Below are positions 62,161-64,000 of a stretch of 64,000 bases of DNA, piece by piece. Location of the stretch: assembly GCF_000186865.1 (NCBI RefSeq), contig NW_008705562.1, positions 2,613,670 to 2,677,669 of the forward strand, in the 5' to 3' direction. The notes under the pieces were generated by a model that worked only from the letters and a program-made list of their open reading frames with translations, was not told the DNA's origin and did no database searches. A program made the translations under genes and the position numbers. Numbering within the stretch: position 1 is the stretch's first letter; every line of letters starts with the position of its first letter. The DNA comes from Aureococcus anophagefferens. Taxonomy: Eukaryota; Sar; Pelagophyceae; Pelagomonadales; Pelagomonadaceae.

Positions 62161-64000
62161 TCACTCGGCGATGGTCACGCGGCGCGCGCCGCGGGGCGCG
62201 TGGATGGGCTGGCTCTGGGGCGCGCGGAGCGTGGCGAGGTTGACGGCGTCGACGACCAAGGGCTCGCGGTAGTTGCGCTCGTAGGCGTCGGCCGCCGCCG
62301 TAATAGCCCGCACCGTGAGCGCCTCGTGGTCGCCGAAGTCGCGCGCGAGGTCGCCGAGCCGGTCGAGCACGGCCCGCGCGGCGCCGGCCATGCGGTCGCC
62401 GTCGCGCGACGCGAGCGCGGCCGCGAAGGTCGCGGCGACGTCGCCGTCGAGCGCCACGCCCGCGTCCGCGAGCGGCGCGAGGTACGGCGGCCGCCCGAGC
62501 GCCGCGGGCGCGCGCAGGGCGTCCTCGACGACGCGGCGCTTGCGCTCGAGGGCGTAGAGCGCCTGGACGAGGCTCTTGGCGCGCGCCTGCACGCGGAGCC
62601 GCGCGGCCGCGGCCTCGAAGGTCCGCAGCGCGGCCGCGTCGTGCGGCCGGTCGCCGCGGAGCTGCTCGAGGAACGCGCGCGCGCCCCGCGCGTCGGCGCC
62701 CGCGGCGGCCCAGGCCTGGCGGTACGCGCGCCGCGCGCCGTCCATCTCCGCGTCGTTCTCGACGGCGAGCGCGGCCTCCGCGGACTCGCGGACCGCGTCG
62801 CGCGCCTCGCGCTCGCTCCGGTCGTCCTGGAGCCGCAGGAGGCGGTCCGTCGCCTCGCTCGCGCGGTCGAGGGCCGCCCGCTCGCGGTCCTCGAGGCCCG
62901 CGGCCTCGGCCTCGAGCGCGCCGAGCTTCTCGGCCCACGCGCGCTCCGTGGAGCCGACGAGCGCGTCGACGCGCGCCTGCGCGTCCGCGCGGCGCGCCTC
63001 GACCCTGGCGAGCACCGCGGCGTCGGCCTCGCGCCGCGCGTCGCTCAGGAGCCGCGCCCAGTAGGCCTCCTGCTGCTTCTCGAGGCGGCTCGCCAAGGTC
63101 GCCTTCCACGCCGGGTCCCCCGCGGGCGCCGCGGACCCGCCGCGGAGCGCGGCGACGTCGCGGCCCAGGGCCTCGACCTGGCGCCGCCGCCGCTTGAGCT
63201 CCTCGCCGAGGACGCGCGTGTTGAGGCGCACGCCCTCGCGGAGCTTGCCAAACTCGTCGCCGACGAGCGCGAGCGTCGCGCGCGCGGCGGCCGTCGCGCG
63301 CTCCGCGGCGCGCCGCGCGTCCGCGAGCTCGTCGCAGCGCAGGCCCACGGCGGCGGCCTTGCCGTGGAGGTCGTTGAGCGAGTAGAAGGCGCCGCCGATC
63401 CTCAGACCCCGGCTCGCCCAGGACGCCTCCGCGTCCGCGGGCGCGGCGGCCGCCGCGGCCGCGCCGCCGCGCGCGGCCGCGGCGGCCCGGATCGCCCCGA
63501 GCCGGCCCTGGAGGTCCCCGGCCGCGCCGACGTCGCCGCCGCCGGCGCGCCGGTTCAGCGCGGCGCGCAGCTCGCCGACGCGCGCGGCCGCGTCGGCCGC
63601 GCGCGCCGCGCCGTCGTCGCCCGCCCAGACGAGGAGCGCGCGGCGCCGCTGGAGCAGGGCCGCCGTCTCCGCCTCGGCCTTGGACGGGCTGCTCCGCTTG
63701 CCCGGCGGCGGCGACCGAGCCCGCGGCGCGGCCGGCGCGGCCGCGGCCGGCGCGGCCGCGGGCCTCGGCGGCGGCGGCACGACGGCGACCGGCGGCGCCG
63801 CGGGCCGCGGCGGCGGCGGGCCCGGCGGCCGCGGGGGCACGGCGAGCGGCGGCGCCGCGGGCCGCGGCGGCGGCGGGCCGGGCGGCCGCGGCGGCGGCGC
63901 CGCGGCCGCCGCGGGCGACGGCCGCGGCGGCGGCGGGCCCGGCGGCCGCGGCGGCGGCGGCTCGGCGACGGGCGCCGCGACGGGCCGCGGCGCCGCGACT
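62161..64000 (-). CDS. Proline-rich coiled-coil protein, 5' end outside window
   Basis: The frame is open to the right edge, with no ATG upstream of residue 1 as seen here. The visible N-terminal part consists of PPPRPAAPP / PPGPPPPRP repeats (63760-64000), so the protein may resemble formin-like or other proline-rich scaffolds in that part. From about 63680 to 62161 it is Ala/Arg/Glu-rich and helical, with units such as LNDLHGKAAAVGLRCDELADARRAAERA and DRASEATDRLLRLQDDRSEREARDA. The end reads DAVNLATLRAPQSQP and ARRVTIAE. No family is recognised. It converges on the CS-domain gene with 60 bp between stops. Confidence 0.6.
   Translation of the reverse strand, partial: VAAPRPVAAPVAEPPPPRPPGPPPPRPSPAAAAAPPPRPPGPPPPRPAAPPLAVPPRPPGPPPPRPAAPPVAVVPPPPRPAAAPAAAAPAAPRARSPPPGKRSSPSKAEAETAALLQRRRALLVWAGDDGAARAADAAARVGELRAALNRRAGGGDVGAAGDLQGRLGAIRAAAAARGGAAAAAAAPADAEASWASRGLRIGGAFYSLNDLHGKAAAVGLRCDELADARRAAERATAAARATLALVGDEFGKLREGVRLNTRVLGEELKRRRRQVEALGRDVAALRGGSAAPAGDPAWKATLASRLEKQQEAYWARLLSDARREADAAVLARVEARRADAQARVDALVGSTERAWAEKLGALEAEAAGLEDRERAALDRASEATDRLLRLQDDRSEREARDAVRESAEAALAVENDAEMDGARRAYRQAWAAAGADARGARAFLEQLRGDRPHDAAALRTFEAAAARLRVQARAKSLVQALYALERKRRVVEDALRAPAALGRPPYLAPLADAGVALDGDVAATFAAALASRDGDRMAGAARAVLDRLGDLARDFGDHEALTVRAITAAADAYERNYREPLVVDAVNLATLRAPQSQPIHAPRGARRVTIAE

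Noticed and set aside
1..64000. Bacterial origin or operons
   Set aside because: High GC and long frames could suggest bacteria, but introns, eukaryotic families and organelle presequences rule this out; no ribosome-binding sites or operon spacing were seen.
1..64000. tRNA, rRNA or CRISPR arrays
   Set aside because: I read for T-arm sequences, rRNA-like stretches and regularly spaced repeats and saw none I could support; a tRNA scan could still find a diverged or intron-containing tRNA.

Overview
The window is nuclear DNA from a GC-rich eukaryotic microalga, most likely a stramenopile with a secondary red-lineage plastid. A pelagophyte close to Aureococcus is my best guess; this is inference. 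The case rests on spliceosomal introns, eukaryote-only families (NDUFA9, CAF1, Hsp110, NCKX, CCDC42/CFAP73-like, BAHD, Frizzled-like 7TM), and N-terminal signal peptides followed by a phenylalanine motif like the ASAFAP signal of heterokont plastid proteins (genes starting at 43983, 47030 and 48879). Introns with target-site duplications and terminal inverted repeats (introners) are present, as reported for Aureococcus and Micromonas. Three runs of N (4580-4629, 30623-30672, 41817-42251) are assembly gaps.

Genes are packed on both strands, often with convergent ends 7-12 bp apart. Left to right: UDP-sugar epimerase (5' cut); CXorf65-like protein; basic/proline-rich protein; small SH3-like protein; a large secreted, membrane-anchored GDGWN/ShKT protein (4066-9631); coiled-coil SH3-like protein; NCKX exchanger; CAF1 deadenylase; ankyrin-MORN protein; triose-phosphate-type translocator; secreted VOC-like protein; ubiquitin-like-domain protein; NDUFA9; Hsp110; ZZ-adenylation-carrier-reductase protein. 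After an unexplained ~1 kb spacer come a BAHD-thioesterase fusion, a basic coiled-coil protein, two divergent 7TM proteins, an SR/helical-repeat protein, an SH3b/alpha-beta protein, an N-myristoylated protein, a Gfo/Idh/MocA oxidoreductase split by introns and a gap, a GT47-like glycosyltransferase, a plastid ABM protein, a tandem AlgH/DUF179 protein, a DUF760-EF-hand protein, kynurenine aminotransferase, two coiled-coil proteins, a 4-TM protein, an alpha/beta hydrolase, a histidine phosphatase, a large EF-hand protein, a double-CS-domain protein and a proline-rich coiled-coil protein running off the right edge.

The most striking feature is a set of introners. Family 1 has four ~184-192 bp copies with TIR CWGGGCAGGACAAG and 8-bp target duplications (6613-6812, 8423-8630, 45922-46129, 46437-46644). 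Family 2 is one copy at 43242-43460 with a perfect 15-bp TIR. Family 3 is a pair of short related introns (18032-18107, 34462-34543). In nearly every case intron = left target duplication + element: the target duplication supplies the 5' splice site, usually GC rather than GT, and the terminal repeat supplies the 3' AG. GC-AG introns outnumber GT-AG introns among those I could place by reading frame. Several older introns still show a decayed duplication at their two exon edges, which suggests most introns here arose this way.

The genes do not form one pathway; the locus is a mixed housekeeping region. Promoter regions of several genes share the 12-mer GGGCAGCCCCGA 25-41 bp before the ATG, a candidate core-promoter element.
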